A DNA stretch of 41,469 bases from contig JANXRX010000186.1 in the NCBI GenBank assembly GCA_025352905.1, forward strand, positions 1 to 41,469, in the 5' to 3' direction. The DNA is from Bacteroidota bacterium (GTDB lineage: Bacteria > Bacteroidota > Bacteroidia > Chitinophagales > Chitinophagaceae). Below the pieces are notes generated by a model. It had not been told where the DNA came from. It ran no database searches and saw nothing but the letters and a program-made list of their open reading frames with translations. Shown here piece by piece: positions 17,848-25,725 of this stretch (position 1 is its first letter; each line of letters begins with the position of its first letter). A program made the position numbers and the translations under genes.

Positions 17848-18099
17848 TTATTTTTTATGCTGCGGAGGTCTTCTATTATAGGCAGCTACATGCGTACCGT
17901 TTTTCTTTGTGTAAGCCCTTACTTGCACTGTTTTAGCACGGCTGTTACTACTCCTTGATACACTATTGCTGCTTCCTGATGACCTGCTGGAAACATGGCT
18001 TGATCTGCCCGAAGAACGAGATGACCGCCCCTTCTGTCCAAAAGACATTGTCGTTAACAGGCATAGCATAACTGCCCAGAATGAGAGTTTAATTTTCAT
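17848..18099 (-). CDS. Small secreted Ser/Arg-rich protein
   Basis: An 83-residue protein from the ATG at 18099 (MKIKLSFWAVMLCLLTTMSF, then GQ), a clear signal peptide. The open frame reaches further up to 18186, but that region lacks signal-peptide character. The middle is low-complexity Ser/Arg/Gly (about residues 26-55). The tail VQVRAYTKKNGTHVAAYNRR resembles the short V-x-G-Y-x-K-x-G-T-x-V-x-x-H-x-R motif seen at the ends of small secreted bacterial proteins. Probably periplasmic or surface-exposed and basic; function unknown. It lies between two repeat relics in the AT-rich island. Confidence 0.7.
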   Translation of the reverse strand: MKIKLSFWAVMLCLLTTMSFGQKGRSSRSSGRSSHVSSRSSGSSNSVSRSSNSRAKTVQVRAYTKKNGTHVAAYNRRPPQHKK

Positions 18100-18311
18100 T
18101 GTTGGTTGGTTTACGTGATGATAGATAGTGGGGAGGAGAATACTAATGTAATTAAGTTCACAGCAATTTGCAACAAATAATTGCAATTGCTATACCCTAT
18201 AGAGATAAGGCTGTGATTATGAAACACTTGAATCAACAAAAAAATGGTTGAGCTAACCTAACGATAATCAGACATTGGCCAGGCATAAGAAATCGACCAA
18301 GGCGCGTTAGT

Positions 18312-18346
18312 TTCTCCGAATAGTCTCTCGCCAGACGACTATGGGG
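18312..18346. repeat. Solo left-type palindromic end
   Basis: TTCTCCGAATAGTCTCTCG at 18312-18330 matches the left ends of copies A and B with one change. The second arm (GACTATGGGG) is degraded. No right-type partner was found in the following 500 bp. The rest of the 18100-18496 gap holds nothing I can name. Confidence 0.6.
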
Positions 18347-18496
18347 TTTGGAAGAGAAAACATCTTGTTTGCTGATGTAATTAACGGGCAATGATATAGT
18401 TTTATAAAGGGTAAGGCACGCAATAGTGATTTAGTTTCATTCTCGACCCGCTTGGGCGTCTAATGAGACACTAAATAGAAACAAAAAATAAAAAGT

Positions 18497-18907
18497 ATGA
18501 CAGAAGAAAACAATTCAACAACGACTGAATCGAACCAGGAACAGCCCGTCAGGATTTATTCAAAAAAAGCAATTCTAGGATTTTCAATAGTTTTTGCGCC
18601 GATATTCGGCGGTGTATTACTGCGTCAGAATTTAATTGACAATAACAAAAAGAAAGAGGCAAATATCGTCTTACTGGCGTCGGTAGCATTTACTGTACTG
18701 ACAATTGTGATCGTAAACAATATGGATAGACCGATGAGTTTAGTAACAAATTTATTAAATATAGGTGGGGGTGTAGTTTTGTCAGAATATTTCTTCAAAA
18801 AATATTTTCCGGATGACAATTATGAATACAAGAAGATCTGGAAAGCATTATTGATATCAATAGGTATCACCATTCCTTTTCTGTTGGCAATTATTTATGA
18901 CCGTTAG
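18497..18907 (+). CDS. Small multi-pass membrane protein, unknown function
   Basis: A 136-residue protein. A polar N-terminus (residues 1-24, rich in Asn, Thr, Glu, Gln) is followed by about four hydrophobic segments: AILGFSIVFAPIFGGVLL, IVLLASVAFTVLTIVIV, LVTNLLNIGGGVVLSEYFF and ALLISIGITIPFLLAII. No catalytic motif is visible. An RBS-like run is absent, as is usual in this phylum. A 22-residue single-helix reading frame follows 44 bp later and could be a partner. Codon composition is AT-richer than in the polysaccharide region. Confidence 0.7.
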   Translation: MTEENNSTTTESNQEQPVRIYSKKAILGFSIVFAPIFGGVLLRQNLIDNNKKKEANIVLLASVAFTVLTIVIVNNMDRPMSLVTNLLNIGGGVVLSEYFFKKYFPDDNYEYKKIWKALLISIGITIPFLLAIIYDR

Positions 18908-18951
18908 AATTAATCTGAGTTAACAAAGGCGTTGTAGAAATAGACAGCAAT

Positions 18952-19020
18952 ATGACACTCACCATTATAGCAGCAATCGTCGCCTGGATAATCTTCTATA
19001 AACTATGGAGAAAAAAATAA
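18952..19020 (+). CDS. Putative 22-residue single-helix membrane miniprotein
   Basis: The ATG at 18952 opens MTLTIIAAIVAWIIFYKLWRKK and stops at TAA (19018-19020). It has one hydrophobic helix of about 15 residues followed by a Lys/Arg-rich end, the usual layout of small bacterial membrane proteins (positive end inside). It lies 44 bp after the membrane protein gene at 18497-18907 on the same strand. It is too short to be certain; chance is possible, but the amphipathic layout is coherent across its whole length. Confidence 0.4.
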   Translation: MTLTIIAAIVAWIIFYKLWRKK

Positions 19021-19107
19021 TGGCACCTATAGTAATTTGGTTATGCCGATAAGCTAATATGTAAAATTTACATTAGCCCCGTTTTTATAGGTCAAAAAAC
19101 AATATAA

Positions 19108-19116
19108 TATTTTTTG
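19108..19116 (+). promoter_or_regulatory. Possible Bacteroidota -7-like element
   Basis: TATTTTTTG, 13 bp upstream of the ATG at 19130, resembles TAnnTTTG with one extra T. No convincing -33 TTTG box is seen, so this is weak. Confidence 0.25.
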
Positions 19117-19129
19117 TAAAATCTTCGAT

Positions 19130-20281
19130 ATGAAGAAAATAATTGCCTGTTGCTTCCTGCTTGTTTCAATAGCCTCCTATAGCCAGGATTCGTTTATTCA
19201 GTTCGATAAAGACAAGTATGAACAGGGCGACACATTAAAAGTCAGTTGCCAGATCCCTTCTTACAAAGCCGAAAACATCCATTTTTCCTCACTCTATCTT
19301 TTCATTGAAAATATCAACACAAAGCAACGCTGGCGTTTCCGCTATCCTTTAATCAACGGGATAGGAGCTATAACCCTGGCCATTGACAGTGCAATGCCCA
19401 AAGGAAAATATGCATTCAGCTTCCTGACAAGGAAAGCGTTTTTCAGCATCCGCGCAAAGGTTGAGAAGGAAGAAGATATCAAACTCACTTATTCCATGCT
19501 TACAAAGAATAATACCACATTCAGTGATAGAATAACTACGGATAAATCAGGAAAATTTTCGTTGAATGGCGTATTGTTTGAGGACTCCTGTCATTTTATT
19601 TTTTTAGCAGACGGGAAAAAAAACCAGCCCGGACTGAAAATTAATATTGTTACGCCACTTGACTCCTCTTTTGCAGGTGATCAAACATATTCCCGGATAG
19701 TTTCTTTGGGAAATGCTGAACCGGTTACAGAAAGGGAAAAGAACTATCATCAGGATATAACAAAATTAATGGAAACGACTACTTTACCGGATGTAGTTGT
19801 TTCTACGAAACTAAAAAAGATAGCCCTGTTTAATGAACAATTCAGTTCAGATCTGTTCAAGAATGCCGCTGAAAGAGTCTTTGATGGATTGGAAGATGAC
19901 CAGATCGCCCGGAGTATAAGTATCCTCGATTTTCTGGCCTCCAGGATCGCGGGCCTGAAGATCACTCAATACAAGAACCAATATATACTTCGCTGGCGGG
20001 ATGAGATAGATGGCCGAGGTAAAAGTTCTGGGTCACCTACAAAATCTAATGTAGATGTTTATTTAGATGAAATCCTGCTTGATGAGATCACCCAACATTT
20101 TATCAATTCCGCAGATGTAGCGATGATAAAAGTGTATAATCCACCCGCTAATTTTAGACCCCTTAGCACCAACGGCGCTATTGCGATCTATACGAAAAGA
20201 CCTGGCTTCGAGAATGAAGATCTTTTCAGGAACAGGTTCACTGTGTTTGGTTATTCGACACCCGTTTCAGTATGGAAGTAA
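19130..20281 (+). CDS. Secreted protein with macroglobulin-like N-terminus and TonB-plug-like C-terminus (paralog 1)
   Basis: A 383-residue protein with a signal peptide (MKKIIACCFLLVSIASYSQ). Residues 20-125 look like an MG2-type beta-sandwich (FIQFDKDKYEQGDTLKVSC). Residues 135-165 resemble a carboxypeptidase-regulatory-like strand set (TDKSGKFSLNGVLFEDS). LPDVVVS begins a TonB-receptor plug-like region (about 220-365) with ILDFLASRIAGLKI, VDVYLDEILL, ADVAMIKVYNPP and GAIAIYTKRPG. No outer-membrane barrel follows; the protein stops after GYSTPVSVWK. It is a paralog of 21113-22255 and colinear over its whole length. It may be an outer-membrane or periplasmic accessory factor; function unknown. 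It is AT-richer than its paralog and ends just before repeat element B. Confidence 0.82.
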   Translation: MKKIIACCFLLVSIASYSQDSFIQFDKDKYEQGDTLKVSCQIPSYKAENIHFSSLYLFIENINTKQRWRFRYPLINGIGAITLAIDSAMPKGKYAFSFLTRKAFFSIRAKVEKEEDIKLTYSMLTKNNTTFSDRITTDKSGKFSLNGVLFEDSCHFIFLADGKKNQPGLKINIVTPLDSSFAGDQTYSRIVSLGNAEPVTEREKNYHQDITKLMETTTLPDVVVSTKLKKIALFNEQFSSDLFKNAAERVFDGLEDDQIARSISILDFLASRIAGLKITQYKNQYILRWRDEIDGRGKSSGSPTKSNVDVYLDEILLDEITQHFINSADVAMIKVYNPPANFRPLSTNGAIAIYTKRPGFENEDLFRNRFTVFGYSTPVSVWK

Positions 20282-20346
20282 ATATATAAGCATTGCAGAA
20301 AAAGATTTAAACTACATAATTTCAAATAAGCGCTAATAATATTCAC

Positions 20347-20512
20347 TTCTCCGCATATTCTCTCGTTAGAGGACTATGCGGATTGAAAAAAACATGTCGT
20401 TGAAGAGGAAATAAGAAGCATTGTGCTAATTTTATTAAGTGGGGGATGGTCCCCACAATTTAGTTTACTCCTCCGAACCGCATAGTCCTCTGCCGAGAGA
20501 CTATGCGGAGAA
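20347..20512. mobile_element. 166-bp palindrome-ended element, copy B
   Basis: The same layout and length as copy A. The left palindrome is at 20351-20381, the right palindrome at 20478-20508, and the interior is closely similar (shared TTGAAAAAAACAT, GGAAATAAGAAGC, AATTTAGTTTACTCCTCCGAA-type segments). The central hairpin is GTGGGG/CCCCAC with an A-TGG-T top, where copy A has TGAGGA/TCCTCA. Both arms have therefore changed together. It ends 35 bp upstream of the next gene's ATG, so it may influence that gene's transcription. Confidence 0.8.
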
Positions 20513-20547
20513 ATGCTAATTTTATTTATTATCTTAAAAACAAGAAA

Positions 20548-21000
20548 ATGAAAAATGTATTCGATCAAAATGATACCGAAGAGATCATAAACCGCATTAA
20601 CCAGTTAACCCCGGATACAAAACAGCTCTGGGGCAAAATGAGCGTGGCACAGATGCTGGCACACTGTAATGTAACCTATGAACTGGTCTATGATAACAAG
20701 CATCCCAAACCGGGCGCAATTAAACAATTTTTGCTAAAAGCGTTCGTAAAAAAAATAGTCGTAAACGAAAAACCCTTCAAGAAAAACGCTCCTACAGCGC
20801 CGGAATTCCTGGTTAAGGACGATAAGGATTTTGAGATAGAAAAAAAACGGCTGATCGATCATATCCGGAAAACACAGCAACTGGGCGAAGCGCATTTTGA
20901 CGGAAAAGCCTCACATTCATTTGGCGTTTTAACGAGCGCTGAATGGAATAACCAGTTTGCCAAACACCTTGATCACCATTTAACGCAGTTTGGCGTATAA
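20548..21000 (+). CDS. DUF1569-like (DinB-fold-type) protein
   Basis: A protein of about 150 residues starting at the ATG at 20548 (MKNVFDQNDTEEIINRINQL). The open frame reaches 20503 but would then start inside repeat element B. LWGKMSVAQMLAHCNVTYE, with its conserved His, KHLDHHLTQFGV at the C-terminus and FGVLTSAEWNN match the DUF1569 family, a DinB-like four-helix bundle with putative metal-binding histidines. The function of the family is not established. It sits between the two plug-like paralogs, separated from the first by copy B of the element. Confidence 0.75.
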   Translation: MKNVFDQNDTEEIINRINQLTPDTKQLWGKMSVAQMLAHCNVTYELVYDNKHPKPGAIKQFLLKAFVKKIVVNEKPFKKNAPTAPEFLVKDDKDFEIEKKRLIDHIRKTQQLGEAHFDGKASHSFGVLTSAEWNNQFAKHLDHHLTQFGV

Positions 21001-21112
21001 GGAAACAGACAAGGGCCGGCGTAACCAAATAAAATAATAAGCTATCTTTATACCCCCCCACTAATCAATAAGGCAGCTGTTTTCTGCACCTGAAATCATT
21101 TAAGCCCATAGG

Positions 21113-22255
21113 ATGAAAATACTTATTGCTTTCACCACAGCGCTGGTTATTTCGTGTATCGCCTGCGCACAGGATCCCTTTATACAGCTCGATAAGGAGA
21201 AATACCAAAAGGGCGACACCATCCAGATAAAATGTGATTTACCCGCATATAAAACCGGCGGCATCCGTTATGCCACCTTATATCTTTTGATCGAGGACCT
21301 GCACAACCAGAAAAAATGGTCATACCGTTACCCGATCGTTGACGGATCCTGCAACGCAAGTATCGTAATCGACAGCGCTATGCTGGATGCTAAATATGCG
21401 CTAAACTTTAGGGTGCGTAAAAGCTTTTTCAGTTTACGCGGGGCCGTGGAAAGCGGGGAGCAAACGGATATGTCGTATGCCCTCATCACAAGAAACGAGG
21501 CTACGATCTTTGATAATATAAAAACAGATGAGAACGGCAGTTTTTCCCTGAAAGGAATTCTGTTCCAGGATAGCGGAAAATTTGTTTTTTCTCCTGGCCC
21601 CAAAACAAAACAGCCGGGGTTAAAAATAGATATCACCACCCCGCTGGATTCTATTTTTGTGAGCGACAGGGACCAAACGCAGATCATTGCGGTGGGCAAT
21701 ACAGAACCGGTTACCGAACAGGACAAACAGTATAAAGCAGCCGTTGCGGCATTCGTAGTGAAAACCACCCTGCCCGATGTGGTTGTTTCTGCCACCAGGA
21801 AAAAGAAAATTGAACAGTTTAACGAAGAATTCAGCACGGGACTGTTCAACAGTCCGACCGCAAAAATCTTTGACGGGCTGGAAGAAAATAAAATTGCCCA
21901 GAGCGGGGATATCCTTGATTTTTTGCGGGGCGCCGTTGCAGGTTTGAGGGTCATTCCCAATGCCGGAAGTTATGTTCTGCAATGGCGCGGGATTAGCAGT
22001 TTACGCAACCCCACGGCTTCCAATGTAGATGTGTTTGTGGATGAAATGCAAATGGGTTCGATCACTGAAAATTTTATGAGCCCCGGCGATGTGGCGATGA
22101 TCAAAGCCTATCCGCCGCCCGCCTATCTCTCCCCCGGCGGCCAGCGAGGAGCAATTGCTATCTATACAAAACGGGGCAGCTATGAAAATGATAACCTCTT
22201 CCGGAGCCGGTTCACGGTGTATGGGTATTCGGCGCCAGTGGAAGTGTGGAAGTGA
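21113..22255 (+). CDS. Secreted protein with macroglobulin-like N-terminus and TonB-plug-like C-terminus (paralog 2)
   Basis: A 380-residue paralog of the protein at 19130, with a signal peptide (MKILIAFTTALVISCIACAQ). The same blocks occur in the same order: PFIQLDKEKYQKGDTIQIKC (MG2-like), TDENGSFSLKGILFQDS, TTLPDVVVSATRKKK, then plug-like ILDFLRGAVAGLRV, NVDVFVDEMQM, PGDVAMIKAYPPP and GAIAIYTKRGS, ending GYSAPVEVWK. By eye about half the residues match. Again there is no barrel domain. The pair arose by duplication; base composition is closer to the rest of the genome here than in paralog 1, so paralog 2 may be the older resident. Function unknown. Confidence 0.82.
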   Translation: MKILIAFTTALVISCIACAQDPFIQLDKEKYQKGDTIQIKCDLPAYKTGGIRYATLYLLIEDLHNQKKWSYRYPIVDGSCNASIVIDSAMLDAKYALNFRVRKSFFSLRGAVESGEQTDMSYALITRNEATIFDNIKTDENGSFSLKGILFQDSGKFVFSPGPKTKQPGLKIDITTPLDSIFVSDRDQTQIIAVGNTEPVTEQDKQYKAAVAAFVVKTTLPDVVVSATRKKKIEQFNEEFSTGLFNSPTAKIFDGLEENKIAQSGDILDFLRGAVAGLRVIPNAGSYVLQWRGISSLRNPTASNVDVFVDEMQMGSITENFMSPGDVAMIKAYPPPAYLSPGGQRGAIAIYTKRGSYENDNLFRSRFTVYGYSAPVEVWK

Positions 22256-22284
22256 TAATATGGAGATGAAGATGACAGTGAAAG

Positions 22285-22312
22285 ACATTAGAATTTAGAC
22301 ATTAGGATTTAG
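22285..22312. repeat. Two 14-bp tandem units
   Basis: ACATTAGAATTTAG (22285-22298) is followed directly by ACATTAGGATTTAG (22299-22312), with one mismatch. It lies in the gap between paralog 2 and the next gene. This is simple-repeat-like intergenic DNA with no evident role. Confidence 0.6.
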
Positions 22313-22332
22313 TATTTGCCTTGCCATCCACT

Positions 22333-22773
22333 ATGTATAAGAAAAAGCCCGGGATAGATATTATTGCCAAAGTACTGGATGCGGTTTACCGGCATAACAC
22401 AGATGCATTGTTCACGATGAGCCTGATGCACCAGTACGAGGAACGGGGTAGCCTCAGTAAAAAACAATTGCAGGGCCTGCACCAGAAAGCACAGAACGTA
22501 AAGGATATTCCGCAAAACTGGTTGGGAACCCTCGAAGCCATTATTTTGAAAATGCCTAACCGGCACAGATCGGCGTCAGATACCATTATCCCGGCGCCTG
22601 TTTACCAGAAAGACCCGGAGATTGAAAAACTACTGGATGCAATCCTGGAAAAATACCCGCAGCATAAAAGAGTGTTGTTCCTGAAAGCAAAATTTACCAA
22701 CAACGAACTGATGGGTGCCGAGGAACTGGCGGAGATCAAAAAATTTCATAAACTATTACTGGAAAAGCGCTGA
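22333..22773 (+). CDS. Hypothetical protein, helical
   Basis: A protein of about 146 residues starting at MYKKKPGIDIIAKVLDAVYRHN (an in-frame ATG four codons upstream, at 22321, is also possible). It is predominantly charged and helical, with no signal peptide, membrane segment or recognisable motif. The N-terminal half could form a small helical bundle (LMHQYEERGSLSKKQLQGLHQKA); the C-terminus is basic. The GC-balanced codon use fits a resident gene. I do not recognise the family. Confidence 0.65.
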   Translation: MYKKKPGIDIIAKVLDAVYRHNTDALFTMSLMHQYEERGSLSKKQLQGLHQKAQNVKDIPQNWLGTLEAIILKMPNRHRSASDTIIPAPVYQKDPEIEKLLDAILEKYPQHKRVLFLKAKFTNNELMGAEELAEIKKFHKLLLEKR

Positions 22774-22798
22774 ATTTGCGCAGATCCCCATCGAGCCA

Positions 22799-22851
22799 CC
22801 GAAGGCAATTACAACCCAACCCCCCGATTGGCAGTAATTCAAAGCCTTCGG
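22799..22851. other. Large hairpin in the gap after 22773
   Basis: CCGAAGGC (22799-22806) pairs with GCCTTCGG (22844-22851), continued by AATTAC (22807-22812) with GTAATT (22834-22839) across a 4-nt bulge. No T tract follows on the plus strand, so it is not an obvious terminator. Confidence 0.5.
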
Positions 22852-22996
22852 CCCCGGCTGATGATGGTATCTTTTGTCGTTTCGACTGAATCAGGTATTT
22901 TCATCCCTGATCCGGCGCAAATGTAAAAAATGCCGAAACACAGGCCAACTGCGGAAACACGCAGGTTGTTCTCCCAAAACTGTTTAATTCATACGA

Positions 22997-23734
22997 ATGA
23001 CCCTTCCCCTAAACGCAGGAAAATATTCCCGGTCGTTCATTACCGATTTACCCGCTGATCTTTCTACTCCGGAGGCCCGTTACTTTAAACAGACGATTGT
23101 AAAATTTCCGGAAGAAGGCGTCTATATCTATTCTTTTCTCAAAGGCCGGATGATCTATGCCGATGGCTGGGAAGAAGTGGTGGGATATAAAGATGATGAG
23201 ATCAGCATGTTGCAGATCGTTAATATGACCTGTCCGGAGTATGCCCCTTTTGTAGACGAAGTGAATGATAAGGCCCTGATGTTCATCCATACCAAAACGG
23301 AAGAACTGGATAAATACAGCTTCCTGATCGAAATGAAAAAAATGCATAAGGATGGCCGCGAGATCCCGATTGTGGGCCGTGTGGGGGTATACGAAATCCT
23401 TAACGGCAAAGCGGTTTCGATCATTGGGCGGTTCCAGGTAAACCGCAGCCTCACATTCGGGAAAGTCATGCGCTATGCGGCGTTCGGCCCCGAAAAAGAT
23501 GCGTTCGAGGACGAGCTGAATAAGACCCTGTTCTATAAATATGTTATCTCCCATAAAGAAAAAGAAGCCCTGGCCATGGTGGCAAAAGGCTATTCATTTA
23601 AAGAGATTGCACAAATAGTCAATGTATCACAATCCGCTATCGAAAAAAGGATCTTACCGCTCTATAAAAGATTTGAAGTAAAAAGCCTTACCCACCTGGT
23701 TAGCTTTGCCTATGACAACCATATCCTTCCCTGA
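22997..23734 (+). CDS. PAS-like sensor with LuxR-type DNA-binding domain
   Basis: A 245-residue regulator. Residues 30-155 resemble a PAS domain (GVYIYSFLKGRMIYADGWEEVVGYKDDEISML, then KDGREIPIVGRVGVYEI). The C-terminus (about 180-245) is a LuxR/GerE helix-turn-helix (HKEKEALAMVAKGYSFKEIAQIVNVSQSAIEKRI). There is no receiver domain, so a ligand or redox signal sensed by the PAS domain may act directly. Targets are unknown. It stands alone, with intergenic DNA on both sides; the next gene, 66 bp downstream on the same strand, is a secreted glycosidase. Confidence 0.85.
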   Translation: MTLPLNAGKYSRSFITDLPADLSTPEARYFKQTIVKFPEEGVYIYSFLKGRMIYADGWEEVVGYKDDEISMLQIVNMTCPEYAPFVDEVNDKALMFIHTKTEELDKYSFLIEMKKMHKDGREIPIVGRVGVYEILNGKAVSIIGRFQVNRSLTFGKVMRYAAFGPEKDAFEDELNKTLFYKYVISHKEKEALAMVAKGYSFKEIAQIVNVSQSAIEKRILPLYKRFEVKSLTHLVSFAYDNHILP

Positions 23735-23800
23735 GGATACCCGGAAAACGTTCCGAAAATGCTATATTTAAAGAAGATCCCGGAACGATAAACAAACGCC

Positions 23801-25708
23801 TTGAAAAAATCAATTGCCCTGCCGCCAGCCAAAAACAGGATACCCATTATCCTGGCCATTCTTGTAATCGCAAATTCATCGCTGATTGGCCAGTCGCTGG
23901 TTACCCCAGCAGTTACCGATCTTTTGTACCCGGCCCAATCGGCAAAAATGGGCGGATTTGTAGGCGAAAAATTGGAAGCCTCCTACGAGAACCGGATCCT
24001 GGCGCAGGATATGGACCGCCTGGTAGAGCCCTTCCGCCACCGCAACGAAACCAGCTGCTGGCAAACCGAGTTCTGGGGTAAATGGTTCACTTCGGCAGTA
24101 CTTGCTTATCGCTATCAGCCGGGCGCCCGGTTAAAAGGGGTGCTGGACTCTGCCGTTACCGCATTATTAAAAACACAAACGCCCGATGGTTATATCGGCA
24201 ACTATACAGAAGCCAATCGCCTGGATCAATGGGATATCTGGGGAAGAAAATATTGCATGCTGGGCCTGCTTGCGTATTATGATCTTACCGGCAACACCAA
24301 AAGCCTGGACGGCGCACGCAAAATTGCAGATCATTTAATGGGCGAGCTAAAAGCAAAAAATGCGATCCTTGTAAAAAAGGGAAACCATCGCGGCATGGCC
24401 GCCAGTTCTATACTGGAACCGTTTACTTTATTATATACCCGCACGAACGACAAACACTATCTCGATTTTGCCATGGAAATTGTTCGCGAATGGGAAACAC
24501 CCGATGGCCCGCAGCTGATCTCAAAATCTACCGTGGATGTATCGCATCGTTTTCCCAAACCCAAAGTATGGTTTGGCTGGGACCAGGGCCAGAAAGCATA
24601 TGAAATGATGTCGTGTTATGAGGGCCTGCTGGAACTATACCGGATTACCGGTAAAACGGAATATAAAGAGGCAGTGGAAAGAACCTGGGCCAATATTAAT
24701 GAGACGGAGATCAATATTGCGGGATCGGGATCGAGCGTGGAATGTTGGTTTGGCGGCAAGCACCTGCAAACGATGGCCGTTAACCATTACCAGGAAACCT
24801 GTGTAACCGCTACCTGGATCAAACTAAGCCAGCAGTTATTGCGACTTACCGGCGAAGCAAAATATGCGGATGCGATTGAACAGACTTATTATAATGCATT
24901 GCTCGGGGCGATGAAACCGGATGGATCAGACTGGGCCAAATATTCGCCGCTTTCCGGTAACCGCCTGGAAGGAGGCGAACAATGCGGCATGGGATTGAAT
25001 TGCTGTGTAGCCAGCGGGCCGAGAGGACTGTTCACCTTGCCACTTACTGCGGTGATGCGCGAAAGAAATGGAATCAAGGTTAATTTTTTCGTGGAAGGGA
25101 GTTATCATTTACAAACACCAGGTGCGCAGGCTGCGGAGATTGTTCAGCAAACAGATTACCCGGTATCGGGCAATATCACCCTGAAAATAAATTTACCTAA
25201 AACAGAAAACCTGGTACTCAGTATCCGTATTCCTGAATGGAGCAAACAATCTGCGCTAACGGTTAATGGAGAAACGGTGACTGGCATAACCGCCGGACAA
25301 TATATTGATATACGCCGGAACTGGAAATTGGGTGATGTGGTGAACCTGAGCACCGACATGCGCGGGCGTCTTGTGCAAATGGGCGAAACACCCGAAAACA
25401 TTGCGATCCTGCGTGGCCCGATTGTTCTTGCACGTGATGCGAGGCTGGGGGGCGTTAATGTGGATGAAGCGGTAAAGCCGATTGTAAACAAAGATGGCTA
25501 TATCAACCTGGAACCCGCCGGCCTGAATACGAACGGGATCTGGATGAAATACACAGCCTTATTCCAGCTTGAATCTCATAAAGAAGGCGCCAATAAACCG
25601 GTTCCATTGGTATTATGCGATTATAGTTCTGCCGGTAATACGATTGATGACCGTTCCCGTTTCCGCATCTGGATACCCCAATTGTTCGATCCGGTTAAAC
25701 AAAATTGA
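23801..25708 (+). CDS. GH127-like (DUF1680) beta-L-arabinofuranosidase, secreted
   Basis: A 635-residue protein. It starts at a TTG (23801), with an in-frame TAA 10 bp upstream and no closer ATG, and opens with Lys residues and a hydrophobic segment (IPIILAILVIANSSLIGQ), an export signal. The catalytic barrel shows the GH127 zinc-cysteine site: Glu332 and Cys334 (QETCVT), then Cys401-Cys402 (LNCCVASGPRG). In characterised GH127 enzymes the equivalent Glu and three Cys bind zinc, and one Cys is the nucleophile. A C-terminal beta-sandwich follows (LSIRIPEWSKQSALTVNGE). It should remove arabinofuranose or a related sugar from plant glycans in the periplasm. No SusC/SusD pair is adjacent. Confidence 0.88.
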   Translation: MKKSIALPPAKNRIPIILAILVIANSSLIGQSLVTPAVTDLLYPAQSAKMGGFVGEKLEASYENRILAQDMDRLVEPFRHRNETSCWQTEFWGKWFTSAVLAYRYQPGARLKGVLDSAVTALLKTQTPDGYIGNYTEANRLDQWDIWGRKYCMLGLLAYYDLTGNTKSLDGARKIADHLMGELKAKNAILVKKGNHRGMAASSILEPFTLLYTRTNDKHYLDFAMEIVREWETPDGPQLISKSTVDVSHRFPKPKVWFGWDQGQKAYEMMSCYEGLLELYRITGKTEYKEAVERTWANINETEINIAGSGSSVECWFGGKHLQTMAVNHYQETCVTATWIKLSQQLLRLTGEAKYADAIEQTYYNALLGAMKPDGSDWAKYSPLSGNRLEGGEQCGMGLNCCVASGPRGLFTLPLTAVMRERNGIKVNFFVEGSYHLQTPGAQAAEIVQQTDYPVSGNITLKINLPKTENLVLSIRIPEWSKQSALTVNGETVTGITAGQYIDIRRNWKLGDVVNLSTDMRGRLVQMGETPENIAILRGPIVLARDARLGGVNVDEAVKPIVNKDGYINLEPAGLNTNGIWMKYTALFQLESHKEGANKPVPLVLCDYSSAGNTIDDRSRFRIWIPQLFDPVKQN

Positions 25709-25725
25709 TTTTTTGCAAAACCTTT

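Noticed and set aside
16812..20512. Palindromic repeats as a CRISPR array
   Set aside because: The copies are far apart, unevenly spaced, in both orientations, and no cas genes occur. They match element ends, not array repeats.
16694..20547. Integrase-type attachment site at tRNA-Thr
   Set aside because: I found no second copy of the tRNA 3' end downstream and no integrase gene in the window.
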